In this document: piece by piece, positions 1-10,389 of the stretch | Layout: every line of letters begins with the position of its first letter | Numbering within the stretch: the first letter of the stretch is position 1 | Assembly (NCBI GenBank): GCA_033032175.1 | Contig: CM065320.1 | Span: forward strand, 7,440,001 to 7,504,000 | DNA: 64,000 bases | Direction: 5' to 3' | From: Saturnia japonica | Taxonomy: Eukaryota; Arthropoda; Insecta; Lepidoptera; Saturniidae | Program-made: the position numbers and the translations under genes | Notes under the pieces: model-generated | The model's input: only the letters and a program-made list of their open reading frames with translations | What the model was told of the DNA's origin: nothing | Database searches by the model: none

Positions 1-75
1 ATGAAATTTGGTCCAGTAGTTTTTGCGTGTTTGGCGTTCAAACATACCAACAGACAGACAGACAAAGATTTCAAA
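1..75 (+). repeat. 3' tail of a SINE/RTE-like repeat
   Basis: The text 'ggtccagtagtttttgcg' followed by a (cagacaga)n run is the usual tail of lepidopteran short interspersed repeats; similar tails occur near 3.86, 23.98 and 52.43 kb. The copy is cut by the window edge. Confidence 0.5.
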
Positions 76-1187
76 AACTATCGAAATGTGTTCGGTCCAT
101 GGTTGTAAATGCCCCCGTATTATTTTTTCTCAAATATCTTATAAGTATAGATTACTTTTTTAGATAAATCCGTTCTTTATTTCCTCATTATGGTCGTTGA
201 CAATGTAGAAAAATGTAGATTACTCAACATAATTACGTATAGCAAGATCCAGTTTTAATATTTGCACTATACGGTAATCAGCACATTATTTTATTAAGGG
301 TACTGTAATGTATCGTAATCAACACCATTGTAGGTACAATTGTGGAATGAAATAAATGATTGCTGTCATGGCTTCCTGGATTATTTTCTCAACATCGTGG
401 CGCCCTAGTTTAATAAGGATAAAATGTTTGCTGTTACAATTAATGATAGTTACCATTTTGTTAGGCAGTAGTAATCATATCTTTATATATAAGTGAAATA
501 TCTATTTTGTTGTAATAATTTATAAATAGGCTTATAGACTTTTTAGTTTCAGAGAGCAGGTGCTTACCATATTCTAAGAAAAAGCGAAACGTTGTGCTAA
601 CGATACTCCGAGGAAGACGCAAACACACTAAGAAATATTTATGGAGGTTTTTCGGTATAGAATCCCGGTGGAGAGCGGAACGACGCTTTGCCCTCGAAAA
701 ATAACGGAAAACACGTTTCGAGTCCCTCGCCACGTATAACTCTTAATACACGGATTATAGAATGGTTTTTTAAGTCTTGGGTGTTAAAAGAAAGATAACA
801 GGCAATTAGGTTGGGGTATTAGGAGCGAGGCAATTTATTTTCTGTAAAGTAGGTACATCTAAATTAAGAATTATTTTTAGTAAAATAATAATAAACTAGT
901 TTTAAATATATCTTTGTTGGGTGCGGTGCAATTATTTAAAGTAAAAATTGCTGGAACTTTTGCCTCTTAAGAAGATCGTAGTTCATTATAGTACCGCCTC
1001 ATCTGACTTGGCTTTGCGGCAAGTGCAGTGTCGCTTGACTATTAGTATCGTTTGCCACTTATAGTTAGCGGCAAAATATAGTGTCGCGTGAGTGTAGTTC
1101 AGTCACGTTACCTAGGTTGCACCCGTTGCAGATGCGCCCAAGACGCCTTCCCCTGCCACACATCAGTTAATACCTTTGGTCTCGGTG
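76..1187. other. AT-rich stretch, no gene seen
   Basis: No open frame with recognisable protein content, no splice-bounded coding block and no RNA gene were seen. A short open frame on the minus strand near 461-733 is basic and low in information; I do not support it as a gene. Confidence 0.5.
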
Positions 1188-1312
1188 AATACACATTGTT
1201 TTTTTTTTTATATTTTTGAAGTGAAAACTTCTTTAGCATCGTTGTGATTTGAAAGTCGATGAAACGAAAAAGCGAAAGCGACAGTAAAAAGAGACAGACA
1301 CATAAATTCATA
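1188..1312 (-). repeat. Dispersed repeat, copy 1 of 3
   Basis: Read on the minus strand this gives 'tgtctctttttactgtcgct' followed by 'ttttcgtttcatc' and a 'gaagttttcacttcaaaa' tail. The same order of words is found on the plus strand near 12.15-12.25 kb and 12.49-12.59 kb. No coding content is visible, and the family is not identified. Confidence 0.55.
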
Positions 1313-1492
1313 AGATTTAACGTGGGGGAAAATGAGATAGGAAAGTTTTAAGCAATAGTAAAATAGTACTTAAGTGGTTCGTTGCCACGCAATAATGAAT
1401 TTTATTACCTCACTAAAAAGGCGCGAAAAAAAATCTTTTTAGACAACCATTATGACATTCTGTTACTGATTGATGTTGTGTTAGGTCACCAT

Positions 1493-1771
1493 GGATATTT
1501 CAAATATAGTCTGGCGCCGGAGGCTGCGTGATGATCTTCGGCCGCCTTGAATGGGTCTGCAGGTGGCGGACTTGCGCATGTACGTCACAGCGTATTGCAG
1601 GCCCGAGATGGAGGTGGCGCACTGGTGTTCGTGCGCCCTCCGAGGCTCGTTGGAGGTTCCGATTGCCTCCGACCGCTATGGGGCCCCGGGGTAAGACCAC
1701 ACCTGCCGGGTCGAGCTGATGCCGTGCGCAAGCAGTTCCCGCGAGAAGGACATCGTGGGGATATTTCAAAT
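1493..1771. mobile_element. GC-rich insertion with 13-bp target repeat
   Basis: A block of about 253 bases, far richer in G and C than its surroundings, is bracketed by the direct repeat 'ggatatttcaaat' (1493-1505 and 1759-1771). A long perfect target-site duplication around a sharply bounded block is what a 5'-truncated non-LTR retrotransposon leaves. Both strands have open frames through it, but none resembles a protein I recognise. It may be the 3' untranslated end of a LINE; it has no poly-A tail. Confidence 0.55.
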
Positions 1772-2628
1772 GTGCATTAATTGCAAATAATGATTGTGAG
1801 TAATTGTATGTACATTTTCATAAACTTTAAATTAGTCTGAATTTGATAATTTTCTGAATTAAAAAAAACAAACATAGATGTGAAGGTTTCACTTCTACGA
1901 CGTGTCAATTGCACACATAATTTTTGTTTATTATTGCATTTTTAATAATTTCTTTCATGCCGCTCCCGTCCCGCCCCGCCTTTATGTACTCACCGTATTA
2001 ATTAGCACGAATTGTCCCTTCCCATACGTGAGCTATTAATTTGTATTGTTTCATCTCGGGTATTTATACATTTCGGTACTCAAGTGTTTACTTATAGTCT
2101 AAAGTTAATTTAAATAATATTAATTCACACTACTCGCATCCAAAAATTAAAGACTACAACAAACAATACCTAAGAATTTTTTTTCACAAAGTTCTTCTTT
2201 TACTTTCAAATTTTTGTATTGTATTTTGTGTAGTTCAAATATTTTTGAAGCCAATCTTTTTGTTTTTGCGTTCACCTGGGTGTCGTAAATTTACCTGCGA
2301 CCATAAAATGCATTAGTAAAATCTTGCTTTGAATAATACCCGCCTCGATGTACGTTCTTATGAGAAAAAATTTATAAGCTTTACATTTTGACAAGCTTTA
2401 TTTAATACGTACCTTTGACCTAGAAAATAAAAAGTGATCACTAGGGCTGTCAGTGTAACCAAGTTTTTTTATACAGATGGATTCCTGAAGCTATACAGAA
2501 TGAAGTACCTATATAAATAAAAAAGCTTGTAATCCACTATTGCGAACGTACGATGTTTCGAGGTTTTTGAAGTTCTTTTGTCACGTTTAGTAGAGAGTGA
2601 AAACTATGATTATTAATATACAAATGTA
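1772..2628. other. AT-rich stretch, no gene seen
   Basis: No gene or clear repeat family was recognised. The mariner below has no matching inverted repeat here, so its 5' end seems to have been lost. Confidence 0.4.
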
Positions 2629-3579
2629 TTGCAGGTGTGTATTGCAGGAGTAACGTGGAATAGAGTGGCCCAAGAAAGACAGGAATGGAAGAGCTTGGAG
2701 GAGGCCTTTGCCAACACATCAGACATCGTCGAAAAAGTGGAAAAACTTGTACTGGAGGATACTCGTTTGAAGAAAAAACAGTTCTCTGCATTAGTTGGAG
2801 TATCCGATACCACCATTTTGCGTATCCTACATGACCACATGGGTATGACAAAAGTCAATGCAAGATGAGTACCGAGAATGATCACGCCGCTTCAGAAACA
2901 GCAGCGCGTCGATGCGTCAAAACAATTTTTGGAGTTGTGTGGAGACGAACCGGCACAGATTTTGGAGCGGATTGTTACTGGAGATGAAACATGGGTTCAT
3001 TACTTTTACCCTGAGTCCAAATAAGAGTCCATGCAATGACATAAAAAGGGGACACCACAGCTAAAGGAATTCAAAGTGTCGGAGTCGGCTGGATTGTTGA
3101 TGGCTATTGTGTTTTGGGATTGTGAAGGGATAAAACTGATTCATTACAAAGAAAAGGGAAGAACCATAACCGGAGATTACTGCGCAACGATACTAGAAAA
3201 ATTAAAGGAGGCCATCTAGGAAAAACGTCGAGGAAAAATGACCAAAGTTGTGTTACTCTTGCAAGACAACGCACCGGTTCACAAGAGCAGAGTTGCAATG
3301 GCTGCTCTGCACACGCATGGCTTCGAATCACTAGGCCACTCACTCTACAGTCCAGATCTGGCCCCAAGTGATTTTTATTTGTTGCCCAATTTATAAAAAA
3401 GACTTAAGGGAAGGAAATTTTCTGACGACAATGGAGTAAAGGAGGAAATTTTGGCTCATTTTGAGGCAAAAAATAATAAATATTTTTACAATTGTTTACA
3501 AAAATTAATTCATAGATCTAATAAATGTATTCAGCAGCTTAAGGGTGATTATATTGAAAAGGAAAATAGATTTATTGTA
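2629..3579 (+). pseudogene. Mariner (DD34D) transposase pseudogene
   Basis: One frame runs through the whole block and reads as a mariner transposase, the cut-and-paste enzyme of Tc1/mariner transposons. A helix-turn-helix part comes first (LKKKQFSALVGVSDTTILRI), then the catalytic motifs TGDETW, LLQDNAPVH and YSPDLAPSDF. There are 34 residues between the second and third catalytic Asp, the mariner spacing. The frame has five in-frame stops (2866 TGA, 3022 TAA, 3037 TGA, 3217 TAG, 3394 TAA) and no frameshift, so it has decayed by point mutation. The first ~100 residues expected for the family are missing at the 5' side. The 3' end is probably near 'ccttccctcgtatg' at about 3620-3635; no matching 5' inverted repeat was found. 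It is inactive. Confidence 0.9.
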
Positions 3580-3639
3580 TTATTTTATTTAAAACCCTAC
3601 CATTCCACGAACTTTTGGACCTTCCCTCGTATGTAGTAC

Positions 3640-3885
3640 ATTCATTTGCTATATCTCTTATGGTTTACTTAGCGTAAGCCATTTAAACATCCAAACTGAC
3701 CATCATCAACAGTTTTTTTTTTATTTTGCGTGGAATCCTGTCTTTTTCTAAAATAAAAGTAGCCTAAGTTACTCCTTACAACATCAGCTAACTACCAGTG
3801 AAAGTCCCGAAAAAATCGGTCCAAGCACTTCGGAGATTACCCGGAACAAACAGACAGGCAGACAATTTTTTTATCATAGGTAAGT
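3640..3885 (+). repeat. SINE/RTE-like repeat copy a
   Basis: Shares 'ttatggtttac' + 'agcgtaagccattta' + 'taagttactcctta' + 'gagattacccgga' with copies at 23.56, 45.1 (inverted) and 57.05 kb, and ends in the same cagacag-rich tail. It is a 5'-truncated copy lying directly behind the mariner remnant. Confidence 0.7.
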
Positions 3886-4747
3886 ATCGTTTAAACTTTC
3901 ATATGCATACATTTTGTATTATTATTTTTAAATGTAATTAATCAAACTGGATTTTATAGCTAGAGGATTCGATCCCGGCCCCATTTTGTACTCCCGGGAT
4001 TGTTGACAGGTAATAAAAAGTCAGAGTACTATATAAAAATCTGCTTGTTAAAGATTTTTTAATCATGAAACAATTAAACGTACATAAATTAATCAGTTAA
4101 ATATTAAGAAGTTAATATTCAACTTAAATCTCTTACAACACAATTTTTACCAAAAAATAACACTAACTTCATTTATTTTAAATAGTTCCCTTATGTATCT
4201 TCGAGTCTAAGGTCTAATGCCAATGAAATTAAAATAAGACCACCCTTGAGGTATTCCCTTTTCACAGAAAAAAAGAACAAATAGCTTCATAAACAAACAA
4301 GTTATGTATGAACATCCATAAAATATTCATTAACACTAACACTTTAAACTCATAAAACAAATATCAACTTAATTATACTTAAAATTCCGTAATAACATAA
4401 GTTATTCCTTTACACAATCAATATCAATAATTAAATTACGTTTTAAGTCTTGTCAGAAAAATTAAGTTAAAACAATTTCAAACTCCCTTTAAAATAAACC
4501 AAATACATCTTCCAAAAACTTCTAAAAAAATCTTAATTAGACTTAATTTCCTTTAAAACGCAGGTCTCTAAAAAGATCAGTTTTCATCTTATTAAATTAT
4601 AATGAACAGATATTGTTTAACATGGTTAGATACTTCAAGTACGTCAATTGCGAAAATAAAATCTATGAAATAATAATGTTTCGTCTTCAAGCCGAGTCAG
4701 TGCAAATGCAAACTAATCAAACCATCTGGAAATACAGCATAAATACG

Positions 4748-5149
4748 AAGCGCTGGTTCGTTTTCTTTCATAAAACTAGCCGGATTGTTGGTTGGGGGCA
4801 ATTTCCCTGGTCGATTACAATATATGCACAATGACACGGAATACTGGAATTTATAGAATGGAGAAAAAAGGGACTCACCGAACAACAGCTTTTACGCACT
4901 TTGGAGGCCTCCTCTTGTGTTCACTTCTGTGTCACCACGCACCATGCACGATAATTTATTCAAGTTTTTTGAAGTAAAGTTTATTTTAATTAAATACCGC
5001 AGTCACTCTGTGTTTGCCGTTGCAATTTTAAAGGCGAACTGACGTCGGCGAAAGGTAGGGGGTAGATAAGGATAGACAGATACGAGGAAAAAGGATAGGT
5101 GCTGTATCATTGTGCATATGATCGTCGTATGCGCCTTTTAGCCTTAACA
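4748..5149 (-). repeat. BEL/Pao LTR in left palindrome arm
   Basis: On the minus strand the LTR starts TGTTAAGGCTAAAAGG immediately after a polypurine tract with CCCGGGGGGA (5150-5163) and runs at least 402 bases outward. The outer terminus does not show a clean CA, so the exact end is uncertain. The LTR is unlike that of the intact element at 24-30.8 kb, so this is a different family. Confidence 0.6.
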
Positions 5150-5331
5150 TCCCCCCGGGCTTGACAGGATAATTATCCTTCAAGATCTAACAGTAGAATA
5201 TAAGTATTTTATTTAACTTAGTCTACACGAACCATTATTATGTATTATTCAATTAATATTTATTTAAATATAATAATCTAACGAACGATAAATTAGTGGA
5301 CTGTATTGAAATGGTTTAATATTATTAATTA

Positions 5332-5720
5332 CTAATTAGGCAAGGGGAATACTTTCACCACGGGTCGGCGATAGATTCCGGATTTAGTTTTAACGTCTAC
5401 GACACGCGAAACGCCATCTTTACCAGGAAACGTCCGTTCTATTACACCTAAGGGCCAATCCAACGGAGCACTGTTGTCTGATTTAAGCAGAACAACCGTC
5501 CCCCGCTGAACGGGCGCACTCGGAGTTAACCATTTATTTCGAACCTGTATAGTATTCAGGTATTCGATTTTCCATCGTTTCCAAAAGGATTGAACTAAAT
5601 AGTCAACTAAGCGTTTTCTTTGAAGAAGCGGAACTTTCTCATTGCTCAAATCTTCCGACGGTAATGACTTTAATGGGGTCATAACTAGAAAATGCGCAGG
5701 AGTCAATGCTAGGGATAGGG
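5332..5720 (-). pseudogene. BEL/Pao pol C-terminal fragment (left arm and spacer)
   Basis: The frame encodes the C-terminal DUF5641-type domain that follows the integrase in BEL/Pao polyproteins. It has LTPAHFLVMTPLKSLP, then VQSFWKRWKIEYLNT, APVQRGTVVLLKSDN, and ends in YRRPVVKVFPLPN and a stop. The intact element in this window has the same motifs in the same order (ALTPAHFLNMTPLKYLP, VQSFWKRWRTDYLHT, LRPVVRLCPLPN). The frame stays open to the spacer/right-arm junction near 5720, where the sequence turns back on itself, so gag, protease, reverse transcriptase and the integrase core are absent. It cannot be functional. Confidence 0.85.
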
Positions 5721-5952
5721 ATACCTGAATACTATACAGGTTCGAAATAAATGGTTAACTCCGAGTGCGCCCGTTCAGCGGGGGACGGTTGTTCTGCTTA
5801 AATCAGACAACAGTGCTCCGTTGGATTGGCCCTTAGGTGTAATAGAACGGACGTTTCCTGGTAAAGATGGCGTTTCGCGTGTCGTAGACGTTAAAACTAA
5901 ATCCGGAATCTATCGCCGACCCGTGGTGAAAGTATTCCCCTTGCCTAATTAG
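5721..5952 (+). pseudogene. BEL/Pao pol C-terminal fragment (right arm, mirror copy)
   Basis: This is the mirror image of the last ~75 codons of the left-arm fragment, from YLNTIQVRNKW to VFPLPN and the stop at 5950-5952, now on the plus strand. It begins at the inner edge of the right arm, without a start codon or upstream domains. Confidence 0.85.
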
Positions 5953-6134
5953 TAATTAATAATATTAAACCATTTCAATACAGTCCACTAATTTATCGTT
6001 CGTTAGATTATTATATTTAAATAAATATTAATTGAATAATACATAATAATGGTTCGTGTAGACTAAGTTAAATAAAATACTTATATTCTACTGTTAGATC
6101 TTGAAGGATAATTATCCTGTCAAGCCCGGGGGGA

Positions 6135-6536
6135 TGTTAAGGCTAAAAGGCGCATACGACGATCATATGCACAATGATACAGCACCTATCCTTTTTCCTC
6201 GTATCTGTATATCCTTATCTACCCCCTACCTTTCGCCGACGTCAGTTCGCCTTTAAAATTGCAACGGCAAACACAGAGTGACTGCGGTATTTAATTAAAA
6301 TAAACTTTACTTCAAAAAACTTGAATAAATTATCGTGCATGGTGCGTGGTGACACAGAAGTGAACACAAGAGGAGGCCTCCAAAGTGCGTAAAAGCTGTT
6401 GTTCGGTGAGTCCCTTTTTTCTCCATTCTATAAATTCCAGTATTCCGTGTCATTGTGCATATATTGTAATCGACCAGGGAAATTGCCCCCAACCAACAAT
6501 CCGGCTAGTTTTATGAAAGAAAACGAACCAGCGCTT
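6135..6536 (+). repeat. BEL/Pao LTR in right palindrome arm
   Basis: Mirror copy of the left LTR, starting TGTTAAGG just after the polypurine stretch. If the LTR ends in '...gcgcttaca' it would stop at 6539, three bases beyond the inverted match, giving a TG...CA LTR of about 405 bases. Confidence 0.6.
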
Positions 6537-6798
6537 ACACAGCATGGCTGACAAAAAAAATTCTTGTTAAGAAATGTTTTTCAAACTTTTTTTGTTAATT
6601 CCGTAATTACCAGGATTTGTCTCAATTAAATCCTGAAATTTTCGGCATCCCGGGATCGAATCCTCTAATAAAATTTTACATTGCCTACACATTTGTATCC
6701 GTTTATATGATGTCGCAGTCCTGGTTATTATGAATTTAATTCACCTTTTATAGGTAAATTTATGGTTTAATAAAACGTACTTGAACATTATGTACTGC

Positions 6799-7248
6799 TA
6801 GAGGATTAGATCCAGGCACCATTTTTCTAATCCCGGGATTGTAGCGAGGTAATAAGAAGTCAGGGTAAAAGCGGCTTTTTCATATATTTTTTATTCAAAA
6901 AATAATTAAATGTTCATAAAATAATCAGTCAAAAAAGTAACAAGTTAATCTTCAATATAAATCTCTGAAAACAAAGAAACTACTTCTGTCTATAATACTT
7001 TAAATTCCTAAAACAAATATCAACTCAAATAGAATAAAATGGCCAGATATGGTTACATTTTAAGTATTGTCAGACAAACTAATCACATCAGCGGACAAAA
7101 TATCAAGTGAAATGAATGCTTTTCGTGTTATGCAATATTTTTATATTAAAAAATTAAGTTTTGTTAATCCCGTAAATTCCGGGATTTGTCAAATTTTATC
7201 CCAAAATTTTCGGGACTGAAATACAACCGACATCCCAGGATGCCGCTA
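6799..7248. mobile_element. TA-flanked inverted-repeat element, copy B
   Basis: The left end TAGAGGATTAGATCCAGGCACC and the following 'cccgggattgt' + 'aggtaataagaagtcag' match copy A. The right end ('aattttcggga' then 'catcccaggatgccgcta') is degraded, so the inverted repeat is only partial. It is non-coding and about 450 bases long; 131 bases separate it from copy A. Confidence 0.55.
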
Positions 7249-9027
7249 AAGCTAAAGTTGCTAAAGTTTTAATTGGAATTTTGTGAGTTTTTTAACCAGC
7301 CTAATTGTGATTGAATGATTAAAAAATATTATTGAAGAAAATCATTTACTCTACAACTTTTAAAAGCAGTTATCAGCTGTAGCATTAATGAAATATTGCC
7401 TCTTTGACAAAATTAAAGTGAGATCACAAACCGAAAGTACGATCTTACCAGATTGATAAGGTCTTCTTCGTACAATGTTTGCTTCGCCTTATCTCTTAGC
7501 GGTGGCAAGCATGTTCTATAAACAAGGTATGAGTAATGCTAATTAAGTAATGACTCTTTAGGGATGCGGAACGGGACGTATGGCAAATGGTTTACCTTAA
7601 TTAATTAATGATCGTTCATCCTCCCAATAACTTTGGTAGGTATGGTTTTCGATTTAATTTAATCACGTTTTAATTTTAGACGTAACATCATAACATTATA
7701 GACCTGATATTAAATACTGCTTTATTAATAAGAAATTATAAAGTAGTTGAATACAATTGAATTTGCCAAGTTCTCTACATACAAAATTGAAATATTTTTC
7801 GTATTACGTGTAATAAATAAATACAGAATTTTCATAATAGTTCTTTGAACTACGAATTATATCTAATATTGGTACTTGTCTGGAATCCAACCCGATAATG
7901 GAAAATAACCACACTGCGCAGTATTCCCAGAAATTATTATTATTCATTATCACACAAGGTTATCTATCTACCTTGTGCTTTCAATGATAAATGTGAATTT
8001 TCTAAGTATGTTATTTTTTTATTGTTGTGGTTTATATATCCACCATGTAGTTATAAGTTAATATTTTTTAAACACGTGCTATATACGCATATCTATATGT
8101 ATCTATTTAACTATACAGATAATCACAAACTGAACATTACAAATGTAATATAAACATAGTAAGTAAGTGAACTATGTTACATAAATGATCATCATTTTTA
8201 ATTTAAATTACATAAATTGTCAAGTAGCTACATAAAAAATGAAGTTTAATAAAATTTTATTACAAATCTGTTTGACAGGAAATATTTGAAGAAGTGAAGA
8301 TTGAGGAAGTAACGACATTGTTATTATCGCCTCAATTTTGATCCGGCTCTCGGCTCTGAAACAATCTTTGGTATTCACACTTCAATCGGACGCCAGACAG
8401 TAAAATCTCGGTTATGTTTCCATTGGGAATTTTCATTTTTAGACATTACCCGTCTAATTTCATATCCAACAATGGAGCACTGGGATTCGAAAAAAAAAGA
8501 AATACTGTAAGTGGCATAATTGTATTTTACATAAAAGAATGAGAAATGGCGTAGGAGGAACTTTGTAGAATAATTTTTCAAGGCAAAACAATTGACCGTA
8601 GTTTACACACTGCTTGCTCGAAACTCAAGAGGGCGGAAGCGAAAATTTCAGCTTTTCACGTTGAATTTTTTGTCGTACTTATATACCTAAAACAAAGCAT
8701 AATGACCCGCACGGCACGCATTTGTTCGCGAACAATCAAAATGGGCCATTTTTCATGTAGAACAATTGAAGGCGGTTTCCCCACACAATTGGCAGCGTAT
8801 TTTGTCAAGTGGTTGTTGTACGATACCCGAGAGGACGTAATAAGTGCACTTTATACACTCACTGAAATAACTATAATAAGACTCTCAAACTTAAAATAGG
8901 TTTATAAAAACTACTTTATGTGAAAAATAAACATTTATTTTCAAAACAGGTAAAAATGTCCATTTGACATAATAAGAGGAAATTAAATTAAACGTTTTAT
9001 TTTTATGCAACTAAAGCGTATGACCCG
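7249..9027. other. AT-rich stretch, no gene seen
   Basis: No protein-like frame of useful length, no clear repeat and no RNA gene were recognised. Two short frames (8375-8581 minus, 8702-8899 plus) show no domain, signal peptide or splice context. Confidence 0.45.
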
Positions 9028-9185
9028 CATGATGTTAATCAGCTAACATAGCCTATGGACGCTTGCGACACCATAGGTAAAATTAGCGCATTGCCGACCT
9101 TGAACCCCTCTACCTCGAGGAGCTCTGAAAACCTTACTCACCGCAGGAACACAACACAAGCTCTATGCGATTGCTATAGGGTGGT
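9028..9185 (+). repeat. Dispersed repeat shared with 61.5 kb (inverted)
   Basis: Contains 'ctcaccgcaggaacacaaca' and 'cataggtaaaattagcgcat'. The first word occurs inverted at 61545-61570 and the order of features is mirrored there. This is a mobile repeat common in moths; the type is not determined. Confidence 0.5.
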
Positions 9186-10160
9186 ATTTCATTTCATATG
9201 TGAATTAATAGTAAATGAAACCAAAAAAAAATGCAGCAATATTACTCTATAAATCAGATTTATTCAATTTAGGGCCGATATTTCAATAAATAATCAGATA
9301 ACCTTTTTAATATAAAAATAATAAAGGTTGTAAATGACAGCAACCGCAAATGTAATATGACCACTTTCGACCTGCATATTTCCACTGCTCCTATCTGGCG
9401 TTTCTCTTTTTTATCTATCATCTCCGACACTTTTAACTGAATACTCATAAGTCCAGTCTCTCTTAAATCAAAAGCCACTCTCATACATATATTACAACCT
9501 CGGGGGCCACTTTAGCGTAAAATAATTATTATGAATGCTTTTGTTGTATTATGAACTTTTGCCGTTATGTAAAACAAAGTTGTTGATCACGACATTCACG
9601 ACAGATGAAACACACAATAAAAAATACAATAAGTTTTTTTGTAATAGATTCAGGGGTGTTCGGAGCTCGGTTACAGGTTTAGATTGGATCTAACTACAGT
9701 TATATAAAAGCGACAATCGTTGATTTTTGCATTTATTAAATTGATACAGTTACTGTGGCTTACATATGCACGGAACAAAATTAATGTCACTATGGGACCG
9801 TAAAGTGTAGAACGTAGATGGCCAAGATATCCGCGGGGAACTACATTACCATCTTCTCATCTAATAAATTAAGTCATAGTTAGAAATATACATTTTTTTT
9901 GTGGCTTTATAAAAACTGGGTTAAGGATCATAAACTTACCATGACAGTCCAATTGCTTGTTGATAAGATTCCTCCTCGCCACTGTCTCAGTCGCTGTTCA
10001 GCAGGGAGATGTAATACGGCAACCCTTAAACCCGCGTATCATGAAGCTTACACAAGATTTTGGCGGAAAATCCGGAATACTAAAGAATTATTAGACCAGA
10101 CATTTTTTTTTAATGTAACCTCAAAGGAGAACATCGGGACAACTCAGCTCTGAATAAGAC
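9186..10160. other. No gene seen
   Basis: AT-rich sequence with only short uninformative frames. The frame at 9899-10153 (+) has no recognisable domain and no splice context. Confidence 0.4.
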
Positions 10161-10167
10161 ATAGCCA

Positions 10168-10385
10168 CACCTTCGGCAAGACAAGGGCTCAATTGTTTAA
10201 AATATGTAAAATCAGTTAATTACACTTAAGTTCCTTAAAATCATCTGGAGAAACAAAGATGCGTGTAAAAAGTGTAAGATATATTACACGCAAAGAACAA
10301 TTTCTTTAGAGCAATATTAGCAGTACAAATGTCTATCATGAAAAACTACAAAAAGTGCAGTTATGCCCTTGTCCTACCGAAGGTA
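10168..10385. mobile_element. Small MITE with 21-bp inverted ends
   Basis: The left end 'caccttcggcaagacaaggg' (10168-10187, then c) and the right end 10365-10385 are inverted copies matching at 18 of 21 positions. The interior (about 175 bases) is AT-rich and non-coding. This fits a miniature inverted-repeat transposable element; the target duplication was not resolved. Confidence 0.6.
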
Positions 10386-10389
10386 CGAT

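Larger units (their letters stand above)
4748..6536. repeat. 1.8-kb palindrome: 816-bp inverted arms, 157-bp spacer
   Basis: Left arm 4748-5563 and right arm 5721-6536 are reverse complements. Paired positions add up to 11284 throughout, so there is no net indel; I noticed one mismatch (near 5076 / 6208). The spacer is 5564-5720. Each arm carries the last part of a BEL/Pao pol gene, a G-rich polypurine stretch and an LTR, with the LTRs facing outward. The outer flanks share the 7-bp word 'acagcat' (4734-4740, 6539-6545), possibly a target repeat. Confidence 0.9.
3961..6667. mobile_element. TA-flanked inverted-repeat element, copy A, split by a palindromic insert
   Basis: The ends are a perfect 18-bp inverted repeat (3961-3978 and 6650-6667) starting with TA and GAGGATTCGATCCCGG, which fits a Tc1/mariner-type element with a TA target. 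Subtracting the palindrome at 4748-6536 leaves roughly 0.9 kb of AT-rich sequence with no transposase, so it is non-autonomous. A second copy follows at 6799-7248 and shares the sub-terminal 'cccgggattgt' and 'aggtaataa(a/g)aagtcag' words. The right end of each copy also has an 'aaattttcgg' word. Nesting order: this element first, then the BEL/Pao palindrome inside it. Confidence 0.65.

Noticed and set aside
1500..1780. Overlapping frames on both strands at 1.5-1.8 kb
   Set aside because: High GC content alone keeps frames open there; the block is an insertion with a target repeat and no recognisable protein.
4792..6492. Two identical 61-residue frames at 4792-4977 (+) and 6307-6492 (-)
   Set aside because: They lie in the mirrored LTRs; their identity reflects the palindrome, not a conserved gene.
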